This document shows positions 10,301-18,123 of a stretch of DNA of 64,000 bases, piece after piece. Source of the stretch: Streptoalloteichus hindustanus. GTDB taxonomy: Bacteria > Actinomycetota > Actinomycetes > Mycobacteriales > Pseudonocardiaceae. Position 1 is the first letter of the stretch. Each line of letters starts with the position of its first letter. A program made the translations under genes and the position numbers. The notes under the pieces are model-generated. The model saw only the letters and a list, made by a program, of their open reading frames with translations, was not told where the DNA came from and searched no databases. The stretch is taken from NCBI RefSeq assembly GCF_900129375.1, contig NZ_FQVN01000002.1:496001-560000 (forward strand), in the 5' to 3' direction.

Positions 10301-12717
10301 CCGGCTCGTTGACCGAAGCGCCGGCCCGGCCCGACCACGCCCCCGTCGTGCTCGACGAGGCCGCGGTGCTGGAGTTCGCGACCGGCAGGCTGGCCAACGT
10401 CTTCGGCGCGGCCTTCGCCCCGGTGGACGAGTACCCGAGGCGGGTCCGGCTGCCCGCGCCGCCGTACCTCTTCGTCAGCCGGATCACCGCGATCGAGGGG
10501 GAGACCGGGCATCTCGGCCCCGCGTTCGTCCGCAGCGAGTACGACGTGCCGGACGACGCGTGGTTCGCGGTCGACGGCGCGGTCCCGCTGTCCGTGGTGG
10601 TCGAGGGCGTCCAGGCGAACATGGTGCTGGTGAGCCGGCTCGGCGTGGACTTCGAGAACCGGGGCGAGCGGGTCTACCGGATGCTCGACCACACGGGCGC
10701 CTTCACCGGCACGGCCCGGGTCGGGCAGCGACTGCGCTACGACATCGACATCGAGCGGTTCGTCCACACCGCCGGCGGTCCTACGGTGTTCTTCTTCCGC
10801 GCCCGCTGCTTCGCCGACGAGAGGCCGATCGGAGAGATCACGAACGCCTGCGCCGGGTTCTTCTCCGACGCGGAACTGGCCGCCGCGCCGGGTGTCCTCC
10901 CCGTGCGCCGTCCGCGTCGACCGCGCCGATCACGTCGCACCGCCGCCGGGCGGCGGTCGTTCCGGCGTCTGCTCCGGCCGGTCCGGACCCGGCTCGGGAC
11001 CGCGGAGATCGACGAGCTCGCCGCCGGCCGGGTCGCCGAGGTCTTCGGACCGGCCTACGGCCAACGCGCCGCCTGTCCGGGGCCACGGCTGGTGGCCGGC
11101 CGGCTGCGCATGCTCGACGAGGTCACCGACCTGTCGCCCACCGGCGGCCGGAGCGGGCTCGGCACGGCGAGCGGGATCACCCGCCTGCGCCCCGACGGCT
11201 GGTACTTCGCCGGTCACCTCCCGGACGACCCCCTGCTTCCCGGGTCCCTGCTCGCCGAAGGCGCGATGGAGCTCCTCCAGGTGTGCGCGTTCTCCCTGGG
11301 AATGCACCTGTGCCTGCCGAACGCGGAGTTCGCGCCCGTCCCCGACGTGGCGTGTTCCGCGTCGATGCGCCGCCAGGTCACGCCGGAGTGCCGGGAGCTC
11401 CGGTACGAGGCGGAGATCACCGACATCGGGCTGCTGCCCGATCCGCGCGTGGTCGCCGACGTCCTGGTCTACGCGGGCGACACGGCGGTCGCCGTCTTCC
11501 GCGACCTCGCACTGCGTCTCGTGACCCGGGACCCGAGAACCGATGCCCCGGACCAGGAAAGCGCGACAGGAGACAACCCCGACCCGCTGCTGGCCGAGTT
11601 CCACGTCGAGCACCTGGCGTTGGGCGACCACGCCACCGCACTGGGGCCGGAGTTCGGGATCTACGCCGGTCGCGGCGTTCCCCGGTTGCCCCACGGCGAC
11701 CTCCGGTTCGTCGACCGGGTCCTGTCCTGCACGGGCCGCCGGGGCGAGTGCGCGCCGGGCGTCGAGATGGTCAGCGAGTGCGATCTCCCGGCGGACCTGT
11801 GGTGCCTGGCCGACCACGGCGGCCCCTGGCCGCCGAACCTGTTGCTGCTGGAACTCGCGCTCCAGCCGGCCATCGTCCTGGGCCACCACCTCGGCGCGAC
11901 CCTCTCGTACCCCGACCAGGACTTCCGGGTCCGCAACCTCGACGGCACCGCGACACTGCTGCGCCCGGTGGACCTCCGGGACCGGACGGTGCGGCAGCGG
12001 GTCGTCCTGCTGTCCCACGACGCCGTCAACGGGGCGGTGCTCCAGCGGTTCCGGTTCGAGCTGGCGGTCGACGGCGAGACGTTCCACAGTGGAGAGTCGG
12101 TCCTCGGATTCCTCACCGACCCGGTGCTGGCCCGGGGCGCGGGGCTCGACCCCGGAGATCCGGCGCCGCCGTGGTGGGAGCGGCACCGGCCGTCCCCGGC
12201 GGAGGTCCGCTCGGTCGATCTCGCCGCCCTGCGGGCGCGGTCCGCCGGGCCGCTGCTGCCCGGCGGCCGGCTCGACCTCGTCGACGCGCTGGACGTCGTT
12301 CCCGGCGGCGGCGACCACGGCGGCGGATACCTGTGCGGCTGGCGGCGAATCCGGCCGGACGACTGGTTCTTCGCCTGTCACTTCCGCGACGACCCGGTCA
12401 TGCCGGGATCGCTGGGGCTGGAGGCGGTGCTGACGGGCCTGCGCGCCCACCTGCTCGACTCGGGGCTGGTCGACGACATCCCCGATCCCGCCTTCACGGT
12501 CGCGCCGGGCGTCGCGACGCGCTGGAAGTACCGCGGCCAGATCCTGCCCTCCGACGAGGAGATGACCTTCGACGTGCACCTCGGCGAGGTGCGCCGCGCG
12601 GGTGGGCGGCTGGTGGTGACGGCGGAGGCCAACGTCTGGAAGCCGGGACAACGCGTCTACCGCGTCGACGGCATCGCCGTCGAGGTGCGCCCGGGGGAGG
12701 AGGCGTCGTGCGCCTGA
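7381..12717 (+). CDS. PfaC-like megasynthase, CLF-AT-DH-DH
   Basis: 1778 residues, GTG start 10 bases after the previous stop. The N-terminal ~350 residues keep the outline of a ketosynthase (start motif LAILGMACR) but are shortened and have no active-site Cys or HGTGT, so this is a chain-length-factor-like domain. An acyltransferase-like domain follows (about 470-790; FVFPGM, nucleophile Ser585 in GYSLGE, where most ATs have GHSxGE). The C-terminal half holds two double-hotdog dehydratases of the FabA/PfaC type. In each, a degenerate hotdog precedes a catalytic one: His1279 in GHLPDDPLLPG and His1667 in CHFRDDPVMPG. Canonical PfaC is KS-CLF-DH-DH with the AT on PfaB, so this looks like a PfaB/PfaC fusion without the second KS. 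It probably pairs with the KS of the preceding protein. Confidence 0.85.
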   Translation: MIATPRPHPDGWPGPPSAGGPVGLAILGMACRAGRFRDLDELERAVLADTGTAVPGPEPSDGEVTPGVGQEDLLLAVAEEALRDTVRCQPEADADAGRDTAIVLAADTPPVAVAERISAWGGPEHPAVCLANAEEDVASLLRRARHQLDTTSASTVLVGVADGAGAVALVLAAADGSGGRRIYATIDAVVSRPPGDPAVRADQSTVDTVAAVAGPRTVRRSAREVLTAAGTGPDGVDYVELFSVAAPDAGQAELARLAGLADVWSAAAVGSFRTALGALGSTVAVSGATAGLLGVVKAALCLHTAHIPATPEWSGPNPEALSTWDRSAFYVPTTSRPWYRSSPHARRRAAVVGTSHTASLVLLVMSGATTRGAVTSVDWARAGGHLVVPVAAANPDALLERVADARAALAAGGSVDDLVRAGIGQLDGQDCRAVFCAPDVAGLVRELDLARRNLRVSHAEGREWTTPAGSCSPARPLGPAAGVAFVFPGMLGAHLGLGGDLFRAFPGLARCPEAGMDQQSEVLGGERLHPRTVHPPGTADLARMEDELLADAPALLVTGTAFAGLHARLLRMLLGDRPHGAFGYSLGELTMLHATEAWHLSTRDAVRLGAAGLFRDGLFGPRRVVREAWGLGDDVPTESVWGMRSLFVDADAVRARLPEYDRVFLTHVNTPREVVVAGDPAQCEALARALDCPSIRSAQSPVLHCPLVPRSELLDLCRRPCRPPGGAELFSARDYGVVTDFDPERVAAGLTDVLRNTLDFPRLVRAVYDRGYRYFLEAGPGTSVTRWIREILGDEPHVAESVDRRGASTSATVARLVARLVGHGLPVDLDALTPPRSSSLVSGRTRVEVGQSTKDVSQSTEDGPGSAVCPPHAERTPGERTAVTFSGEPAGLVPYQAAGKPIGDTASRVSAPRPEPTSVGSSAIPGARSPAELLRLLHDQTLSAHRAVMSAQQDLQERVLTLLRRAPHDRARPAGSLTEAPARPDHAPVVLDEAAVLEFATGRLANVFGAAFAPVDEYPRRVRLPAPPYLFVSRITAIEGETGHLGPAFVRSEYDVPDDAWFAVDGAVPLSVVVEGVQANMVLVSRLGVDFENRGERVYRMLDHTGAFTGTARVGQRLRYDIDIERFVHTAGGPTVFFFRARCFADERPIGEITNACAGFFSDAELAAAPGVLPVRRPRRPRRSRRTAAGRRSFRRLLRPVRTRLGTAEIDELAAGRVAEVFGPAYGQRAACPGPRLVAGRLRMLDEVTDLSPTGGRSGLGTASGITRLRPDGWYFAGHLPDDPLLPGSLLAEGAMELLQVCAFSLGMHLCLPNAEFAPVPDVACSASMRRQVTPECRELRYEAEITDIGLLPDPRVVADVLVYAGDTAVAVFRDLALRLVTRDPRTDAPDQESATGDNPDPLLAEFHVEHLALGDHATALGPEFGIYAGRGVPRLPHGDLRFVDRVLSCTGRRGECAPGVEMVSECDLPADLWCLADHGGPWPPNLLLLELALQPAIVLGHHLGATLSYPDQDFRVRNLDGTATLLRPVDLRDRTVRQRVVLLSHDAVNGAVLQRFRFELAVDGETFHSGESVLGFLTDPVLARGAGLDPGDPAPPWWERHRPSPAEVRSVDLAALRARSAGPLLPGGRLDLVDALDVVPGGGDHGGGYLCGWRRIRPDDWFFACHFRDDPVMPGSLGLEAVLTGLRAHLLDSGLVDDIPDPAFTVAPGVATRWKYRGQILPSDEEMTFDVHLGEVRRAGGRLVVTAEANVWKPGQRVYRVDGIAVEVRPGEEASCA

Positions 12718-14327
12718 CCTGGAGCGGACCGGAGCCGCCCCGCTTCGACCCCGACGGGGTCAGGGCGGCACTGTCCGAAGTGGACGTTCCGTGCCACGTC
12801 GTCCGCGGCCCGGACGGCGTGGGCGTGGCCTCCGGCGGCGAGGTCGGCTCGGGCGGGGAGCACGAGCTGCTCGCCTCCGCGCCGGCGCTGCCGCCCGACC
12901 GGCTCGGCGCGCCGAGTTTCCGGAACGACCACGGGGTGCGCTACGCCTACATGGCCGGCGCCATGGCGAACGGCGTCGCGTCCGAGGACCTGGTCGTCGC
13001 CATGGCCCGCGCGGGGATGCTGGGCTCCTTCGGCGCGGCGGGCCTGTCCCCGGAGCGCGTCTCGGCCGCCATGGACCGGTTCACCGCCGAGATCCCCCGA
13101 CTTCCCTTCGCCTGCAACCTGATCCACAGCCCGAACGAGCCGGCGGTGGAGCGCGCCGTCGCGGAGCTGTACCTGGCGCGTGGGGTGCGCCTGGTGGAGG
13201 CGTCGGCGTACCTGAACCTCACCCCGCACGTCGTGCGGTACCGCGTCGCCGGGTTGCGCCGGGACGGGGCGGGCCGGGTCGTCGCGGAGAACCGGATCAT
13301 CGCCAAGCTGTCCCGGCCCGAGGTGGCCGAACGGTTCCTCGGCCCGCCACCGGCTCCGGTGGTCGCCGACCTGCTCGCGGCGGGACTGGTCTCCGCCGAG
13401 CAGGCGGAGCTCGCGCGTCGGGTTCCGATGGCCGACGACCTGACCGCCGAGGCCGACTCGGCCGGGCACACCGACCGCCGCCCGCTGTCCGTGGTGCTGC
13501 CAACCCTGTTGCGGCTGCGGGAAACCGTGTCCCGCCGGCACGGGTGGGACACCGCGCCGAGGGTCGGGGCCGCCGGGGGGATCGGCACGCCGGAGGCGGT
13601 CGCCGCCGCGTTCACGATGGGCGCGGACTACGTCGTCACCGGCTCGGTGAACCAGTCCTGTGTGGAGGCCGGCACCGCGTCGATCACCAAGGACATGCTG
13701 TCGCGCGTCGGGATGGCGGACTGCGCCATGGCTCCGGCCGCCGACCTGTTCGAACTGGGCGTCCGGCTCCAGGTGCTGCGCCGGGGGACGTTGTTCCCGA
13801 TGCGCGCCCGGCGGCTCTACGAGCTCTACCGCGAGTACGACAGCCTGGAGGCGTTGCCGGCCCAGGAGCGGGACCGCCTGGAGAGACAGCTCTTCCGGCG
13901 TCCGATCAGCGAGATCTGGGCCGACACCGCGGAGTTCCACGCCCGACGGGACCCGGCGCTGGTCGCCAGGGCCGAGAACGACCCCCGGTGCCGGATGGCG
14001 CTGGTTTTCCGGTGGTACCTGGGAATGTCCTCGGAGTGGGCCAACACCGGCGCGCCGGACCGGGTCGCCGACTACCAGGTGTGGTGCGGCCCGGCGATGG
14101 GCGCCTTCAACGACTGGGTGCGGGACAGCCACCTGGCCGCGCCGGAGAACCGGTCGGTGGTCGACGTGGCCGTGGAGTTGTTGACCGGGGCCGCGTTCCA
14201 CCTGCGGGTGGCGCAGCTCAGGGCGGCCGGCGCGGAGTTCGTCGGCGCGGCCGTCGACTACCGGCCCGTGCGCCGCCCGCCCAGCGCGGCGCGGGTCGCG
14301 CTGACCAACGGGCGGGGCCGGGGATGA
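12708..14327 (+). CDS. pfaD: PfaD-family enoyl reductase (FMN, nitronate-monooxygenase fold)
   Basis: 539 residues, flavin-dependent TIM barrel. It is the trans-acting enoyl reductase of PUFA synthases, saturating selected double bonds during each elongation cycle. Diagnostic stretches include YAYMAGAMANG, FGAAGLSPER, CNLIHSPNEP, RVGAAGGIGTPEA and the phosphate-binding GADYVVTGSVNQ, in family order. The C-terminal WYLGMSSEWAN block is typical of PfaD and of the related trans-enoyl reductases of polyketide clusters. It starts at GTG 12708, overlapping the previous stop by 10 bases, with a GGGGGAGGAGG Shine-Dalgarno sequence six bases upstream, so translation is probably coupled. It supplies the reductive activity missing from both megasynthase proteins. 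Confidence 0.93.
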   Translation: MRLTWSGPEPPRFDPDGVRAALSEVDVPCHVVRGPDGVGVASGGEVGSGGEHELLASAPALPPDRLGAPSFRNDHGVRYAYMAGAMANGVASEDLVVAMARAGMLGSFGAAGLSPERVSAAMDRFTAEIPRLPFACNLIHSPNEPAVERAVAELYLARGVRLVEASAYLNLTPHVVRYRVAGLRRDGAGRVVAENRIIAKLSRPEVAERFLGPPPAPVVADLLAAGLVSAEQAELARRVPMADDLTAEADSAGHTDRRPLSVVLPTLLRLRETVSRRHGWDTAPRVGAAGGIGTPEAVAAAFTMGADYVVTGSVNQSCVEAGTASITKDMLSRVGMADCAMAPAADLFELGVRLQVLRRGTLFPMRARRLYELYREYDSLEALPAQERDRLERQLFRRPISEIWADTAEFHARRDPALVARAENDPRCRMALVFRWYLGMSSEWANTGAPDRVADYQVWCGPAMGAFNDWVRDSHLAAPENRSVVDVAVELLTGAAFHLRVAQLRAAGAEFVGAAVDYRPVRRPPSAARVALTNGRGRG

Positions 14328-14470
14328 GGCCGAGCCGCCAGTGGGGCGACGGCCTGGGGAGAACGGCGGTTCCCACTGCTGGCGACCTCCCGGGCGCGGG
14401 CGCCGCGCCCGAGAAGCCAGAGAAGCCAGAGAAGCCCGAGAACAGGAGGAGGAATGGAGCTCTCCCGTGA
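14324..14470 (+). CDS. Possible 48-residue small ORF with PEK repeats
   Basis: An ATG at 14324 overlaps the pfaD stop (ATGA) and opens a 48-codon frame that ends inside the start of the ACP gene. It contains PEKPEKPEKPEN, produced by three 9-bp direct repeats at 14411-14437. The stop-start overlap is the kind used for coupled translation, and the frame could carry ribosomes to the ACP start. There is no family match, and it may simply be an open leader. Low confidence that it is a real protein. Confidence 0.2.
   Translation: MRPSRQWGDGLGRTAVPTAGDLPGAGAAPEKPEKPEKPENRRRNGALP
14411..14437. repeat. Three tandem 9-bp repeats (GAGAAGCCM)
   Basis: GAGAAGCCA, GAGAAGCCA, GAGAAGCCC in direct succession, just upstream of the AGGAGGAGG ribosome-binding site of the free ACP gene. 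Confidence 0.85.
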
Positions 14471-14747
14471 CGCGGGCGCGGCGGGCGGCCCCCTGAGCCG
14501 GGACGAGGCCCTGCGTCTCGTGCGCACGACGTTGGCCGACCACCTCGGGCTCGACGTCGAGCGGGTGCCGGCCGACGAGCGCGTGCTCGACCTGCCGGGC
14601 GTGGACTCGGCCAAGGTGGTGCGCTGGCTGGCCGCGCTGGAGCGGCAGCACGGCGTCGCGCTCGACGAGGGTCGGCTGTTGGCGGTGCGATCACCGGCGG
14701 ACCTGGCCGACCTCCTCGTGGACGCCGTGGCCGGGCGGCGGTCGTGA
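14454..14747 (+). CDS. Stand-alone acyl carrier protein
   Basis: 97 residues with the four-helix carrier-protein pattern. The probable phosphopantetheine attachment is Ser52 in LPGVDSAKVVRW; the ring of acidic residues after it (LAALE) is the usual partner-docking helix II. An AGGAGGAGG Shine-Dalgarno sequence sits directly before the ATG. The stop overlaps the start of the next gene in GTGA. Lying between the megasynthase and the KAS III gene, it probably carries the released chain, or the second substrate, to the condensing enzyme. The carrier in the PfaA-like protein is a separate domain, so the pathway has two ACPs. Confidence 0.85.
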   Translation: MELSRDAGAAGGPLSRDEALRLVRTTLADHLGLDVERVPADERVLDLPGVDSAKVVRWLAALERQHGVALDEGRLLAVRSPADLADLLVDAVAGRRS

Positions 14748-15769
14748 GCCCGTCGGGCCGGCACAGCCGTCTGGTCGACGTGGCCGTGCACCTGCCGGGC
14801 CGTGGACCCACCACCTCGGAGGTCGAGGACCGCCTCGCCGAGCTGAACCCGGGGCTCGACCTCCCCCGCGGCCTCATCCAGCGGTTCACCGGGGTGCGCC
14901 GCCGGCACGTCGCTCCCGAGGACTGGCGGGCCTCGGACCTCGCGGTGGCGGCCGCCGAGAAGCTGCTCGCCGCCACCGGGCGGGCGGTCGCCGACCTCGA
15001 CCTGATCATCTTCGCCGCGACCAGCGGCGACGTGGTGGAGCCCGCGACCGCGCACCCCGTCGCCGCCAAGCTCGGCGCGCGGTGCCCGGTCTTCGACCTG
15101 CGCAACGCCTGCAACAGCGTCCTGAACGCCGTGGAAGTGGCCGACGGGCTGATCCGGAGCGGAAGCCACCGGCGCGTCCTCGTGGCCTGCGGTGAGTGGC
15201 TGAGCTGCGCGGCACAGTGGACGGTCGGGTCGGCCGAGGAGTACGTCCACGCCTGCGCCTCCCACACGCTCTCCGACGCGGGCGCCGCGCTGCTGGTCGA
15301 GGAGAGCGACGAGCCGGGAATCCTCGGCCACCGGTTCTCGGCGGAGTCGTCGGCGTGGCGCACGATGGCGGTGCCGTTGCCGATGCGGGGAACGGAGCTG
15401 CCCAACACCCCGCCGGAGGGGCCGCGGTTCCGGGTCAGGGCCCTGGAACTGCTCGCCGCGCTCGACGCCGCGGACCTCGGCGCCATCACCGGGCTGGTGG
15501 CCGACCTCGGCTTCGCCATGGCCGACTTCGCGGCGGTGTGCGTGCACCAGGCCGCTCTGCCCTACCTGCCCACCTTCTGCGAGCGGGTGGGCATCCCCCT
15601 GGAGAGAACGGTGGTCACGATCGCGGACCACGGCAACGTCGGCGCGGCCAGCCTGCCGCTGCAACTGGCGCTCGCGGTCGAGTCGGGCCGGGTCCGCCGC
15701 GGCGACCCGGTCGCGCTGGTCGGCCTGGCCAGCGGCCTGAGCCTCGGAGCCGTCGTCCTGCGCTGGTGA
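14744..15769 (+). CDS. KAS III / OleA-superfamily beta-ketoacyl synthase
   Basis: 341 residues, thiolase fold of the FabH/OleA superfamily. The Cys-His-Asn triad is complete: Cys123 in FDLRNACNSVLN, His268 in VCVHQAALPYL, Asn298 in DHGNVGAASLPLQ. The C-terminal ALVGLASGLSLGAVVLRW is the usual family ending. Such enzymes either prime chains from acyl-CoA (FabH), move acyl groups, or join two acyl chains by Claisen condensation (OleA). The OleD-like reductase encoded 27 bases downstream favours a condensing role, but sequence alone does not separate the options. GTG start overlaps the ACP stop. Confidence 0.85.
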   Translation: MSPSGRHSRLVDVAVHLPGRGPTTSEVEDRLAELNPGLDLPRGLIQRFTGVRRRHVAPEDWRASDLAVAAAEKLLAATGRAVADLDLIIFAATSGDVVEPATAHPVAAKLGARCPVFDLRNACNSVLNAVEVADGLIRSGSHRRVLVACGEWLSCAAQWTVGSAEEYVHACASHTLSDAGAALLVEESDEPGILGHRFSAESSAWRTMAVPLPMRGTELPNTPPEGPRFRVRALELLAALDAADLGAITGLVADLGFAMADFAAVCVHQAALPYLPTFCERVGIPLERTVVTIADHGNVGAASLPLQLALAVESGRVRRGDPVALVGLASGLSLGAVVLRW

Positions 15770-15796
15770 CCTCATGTCGGACCAGAACAGGAGTAC

Positions 15797-16906
15797 ATGC
15801 GAATGAAGGTGCTGGTCACCGGCGGCGGTGGCTTCCTGGGAAGCGTCGTCTGCCGTCAGCTGACCGAACGGGGTCACACCGTGCGGGCGTTGCACCGCAA
15901 CCACTATCCCCACCTCGACGAGTGGCGCGTGGAGCAACACCTGGGCGACGTGCGGAGCGGGGACGCCACCGACCGCGCGGTCGACGGCTGCGACGCCGTC
16001 ATCCACTGCGCCGCCAAGGCCGGGTTCTGGGGGCCGCCCGCCGAGTACCACGACATCAACGTGGGCGGCACGGAGAACGTGCTGTCCGCCTGCGCGCGGC
16101 ACGGGATCCGTTGGCTCGTCCACACGTCGAGCTTCTGCGTGGTGCAGGACGGCGGAGACCTGGAGGGTGTGGACGAGTCGGTCCCGTACACCCAGCGGTT
16201 CCTGGCCGCCTACCAGCACAGCAAGACGGTGGCCGAACAGCGGGTGCTGGCGGCCAACTCGCCGCGGCTGGCCACCATCGCGCTGCGCCCGCACGTGATC
16301 TGGGGTCCCGGCGACCCGCACTTCGCGCCCCGCATCCTCGCCCTGGCGCGGCGCGGCCGGCTGCGCGTGCTCGGCCGGTCGCCGAAGAAGATCGACTCCG
16401 TCTACGTGGACAACGCGGCGGAGGCGCACGTCCTCGCGCTGGACAGACTGCAGGTCGACCGGAAGCTGGTCGCGGGCAAGTCCTACTTCATCACCCAGGG
16501 CGAGCCCTTCCCCACCGACGTCACGCTCAACGCGCTGCTGGTCGCGGCCGGGCTGGAGCCGGAGAAGCGCCGGCTCCCGGTCGGCCTCGCCCGCGTCCTC
16601 GGCGCGGCCCTGGAGTTCACCTACCGGCTGGCCAGGGTGCGCTCGGAGCCCCTCCTGACGCGGTTCCTGGTGAACGAACTGAGCACGGCGCACTGGTTCG
16701 ACATCTCCGCCGCGCGGCGGGATCTCGGCTACGAGCCCCGGGTGAGCGCGGTGGAGGGGTTGCTGCGGCTGTCCCACCACCTCGCCCACGAGCGCCTGAC
16801 GCGGTTCGCCAGCCTGATCGGCCTGGCCGTGGAGCACGAACTCGCCTCGCTGCGGCAGGCGCTGGTCGTGCCCGAGTCAGCGGGGGAGGCGTCATGTTCC
16901 CGTTGA
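15797..16906 (+). CDS. OleD-like NAD(P)H-dependent 3-keto reductase (extended SDR)
   Basis: 369 residues. Rossmann motif GGGGFLG at residues 9-15 and catalytic Tyr139/Lys143 (YQHSK) make it an extended short-chain dehydrogenase of the 3-beta-HSD/epimerase type. Several blocks match OleD of bacterial long-chain olefin synthesis: AAKAGFWGP, LRPHVIWGPGDPH, SVYVDNAAEAH, YFITQGEP and HWFDISAARRDLGY. OleD reduces the 2-alkyl-3-ketoacid made by OleA to a 2-alkyl-3-hydroxyacid. An AGGAG precedes the ATG; a second in-frame ATG (15803) is possible. The C-terminus overlaps the next start by 13 bases. No OleB or OleC homologue is present nearby. Confidence 0.85.
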   Translation: MRMKVLVTGGGGFLGSVVCRQLTERGHTVRALHRNHYPHLDEWRVEQHLGDVRSGDATDRAVDGCDAVIHCAAKAGFWGPPAEYHDINVGGTENVLSACARHGIRWLVHTSSFCVVQDGGDLEGVDESVPYTQRFLAAYQHSKTVAEQRVLAANSPRLATIALRPHVIWGPGDPHFAPRILALARRGRLRVLGRSPKKIDSVYVDNAAEAHVLALDRLQVDRKLVAGKSYFITQGEPFPTDVTLNALLVAAGLEPEKRRLPVGLARVLGAALEFTYRLARVRSEPLLTRFLVNELSTAHWFDISAARRDLGYEPRVSAVEGLLRLSHHLAHERLTRFASLIGLAVEHELASLRQALVVPESAGEASCSR

Positions 16907-17871
16907 GGGCGCCGTTGCTCCTCGCGCTGCGCCGTCACGTCCGGCTGCCGCGCGTGGTCGCGTGGCTGGACCGCGCGCGCGACAGTCTACAGTGGACAGA
17001 CGATCGGCTGGCCCACCGGGACGAGCTGACCACGTTGCTGCGCGCCGCGATCGGCGTCGTCTGGCTGCCGCCGGACGAGCGGCGGCTGCGGGCCGCGGTC
17101 GACGGCCGGGTCGTGCTCGTGACCGGCGCGTCGTCGGGGATCGGCAGGGCGACCGCGTGCCGGCTGGCTGCGGCCGGGGCCACCGTGTTGTTGGTGGCCC
17201 GCCGGCGGGACCGCCTCGACGCGGTCCGGGCCGAGATCCTGCGCGCCGGCGGCGCGGCGCACGTCTACCAGGCGGACCTGGCCGACGCGTCGGCCGTGGA
17301 GCTGCTCGTCCGGCGGGTGCTGGTCGACCACGGCCACGTGGACGTCGTGGTGAGCAACGCGGGGAAGTCCGCCCGCCGGCCCCGCGAGGCGCGCGCCGAC
17401 CGCCAGCCCGACCTCGCGCGCACCATGAACGTCAACTACCTCGGCCCGGTCCGGCTGCTCCTCGGTCTGCTGCCGGCGATGCGGGCCCGGGGCCGGGGCC
17501 AGGTCGTCAACGTCGGCACGGTGGGGGTCGACCTCCCCATGCCGTACTGGTCGGCGTACCTCGCCGCGAAGGCGGCGTTCGAGAGCTGGCTCCGCGCCGT
17601 GTCGGCGGAGGCGCGGGCCGACGGCGTGACCACCACGACGATCCGGTTCCCGCTCGTGCGCACGGCGATGAGCGCGCGGACCCGGTTCCTCCGCTGGCTG
17701 CCGGGCATGGCGCCGGCCGAGGCGGCGGACGCGGTGTGCCGGGCGATCGTGCGGCGACCTCGGCTGATGAGCCCGTGGTGGGCGCGGCTGGGCAGTTTCC
17801 TGTTCACCGTCGCGCGCGGTCCGCGCGACGACTTCGGGTGGTCCTCCGCCGTGGCGGTCAGGAGGGGGTGA
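16894..17871 (+). CDS. Short-chain dehydrogenase/reductase
   Basis: 325 residues, classical SDR after a ~65-residue N-terminal extension. TGASSGIG at residues 77-84, NAG in VVSNAGKSA, catalytic Tyr222 and Lys226 (YLAAK). The C-terminal region (MSARTRFLRWLPGMAPAEAA) resembles SDRs that act on lipid or ketoacyl substrates. Last gene of the operon; its ATG lies inside the end of the OleD-like gene, with GGGGGAGG upstream. Probable role: a second reduction or oxidation tailoring the lipid product. Direction and substrate cannot be read from sequence. Confidence 0.85.
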   Translation: MFPLRAPLLLALRRHVRLPRVVAWLDRARDSLQWTDDRLAHRDELTTLLRAAIGVVWLPPDERRLRAAVDGRVVLVTGASSGIGRATACRLAAAGATVLLVARRRDRLDAVRAEILRAGGAAHVYQADLADASAVELLVRRVLVDHGHVDVVVSNAGKSARRPREARADRQPDLARTMNVNYLGPVRLLLGLLPAMRARGRGQVVNVGTVGVDLPMPYWSAYLAAKAAFESWLRAVSAEARADGVTTTTIRFPLVRTAMSARTRFLRWLPGMAPAEAADAVCRAIVRRPRLMSPWWARLGSFLFTVARGPRDDFGWSSAVAVRRG

Positions 17872-17949
17872 GCGGGCCGGCCGGCCGGGAGCACCGCCAC
17901 GAACGGCGCAACCCGGGCGGCCACGTTCGGAGCAGTGGGTCACGGCCTG

Positions 17950-17983
17950 GTTTCGGGAGACACACGAAACGTGGTCCCGGGAC
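17950..17983. promoter_or_regulatory. Inverted repeats after the lipid operon
   Basis: GTTTCG (17950-17955) pairs with CGAAAC (17965-17970) around a 9-base loop, followed by the palindrome GTCCCGGGAC at 17974-17983. Either a weak terminator for the operon or an operator for the next gene. Confidence 0.35.
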
Positions 17984-18123
17984 GGCGTGGGGAATGGGAA
18001 GCTCGGTGCTGTGCGTTGGCTCACAGTGTGCGCCGCGAACGACTGCGGTGGCGCTGCCCCCGCCGTACAGCCGAGTCCGAGCGTTCCGCCCGATCGTCCC
18101 CGTCTGGTGATTGAGGTGCCGCC

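Noticed and set aside
14411..14437. Repeat before the ACP gene considered as a CRISPR-like array
   Set aside because: The units are contiguous 9-mers without spacers.
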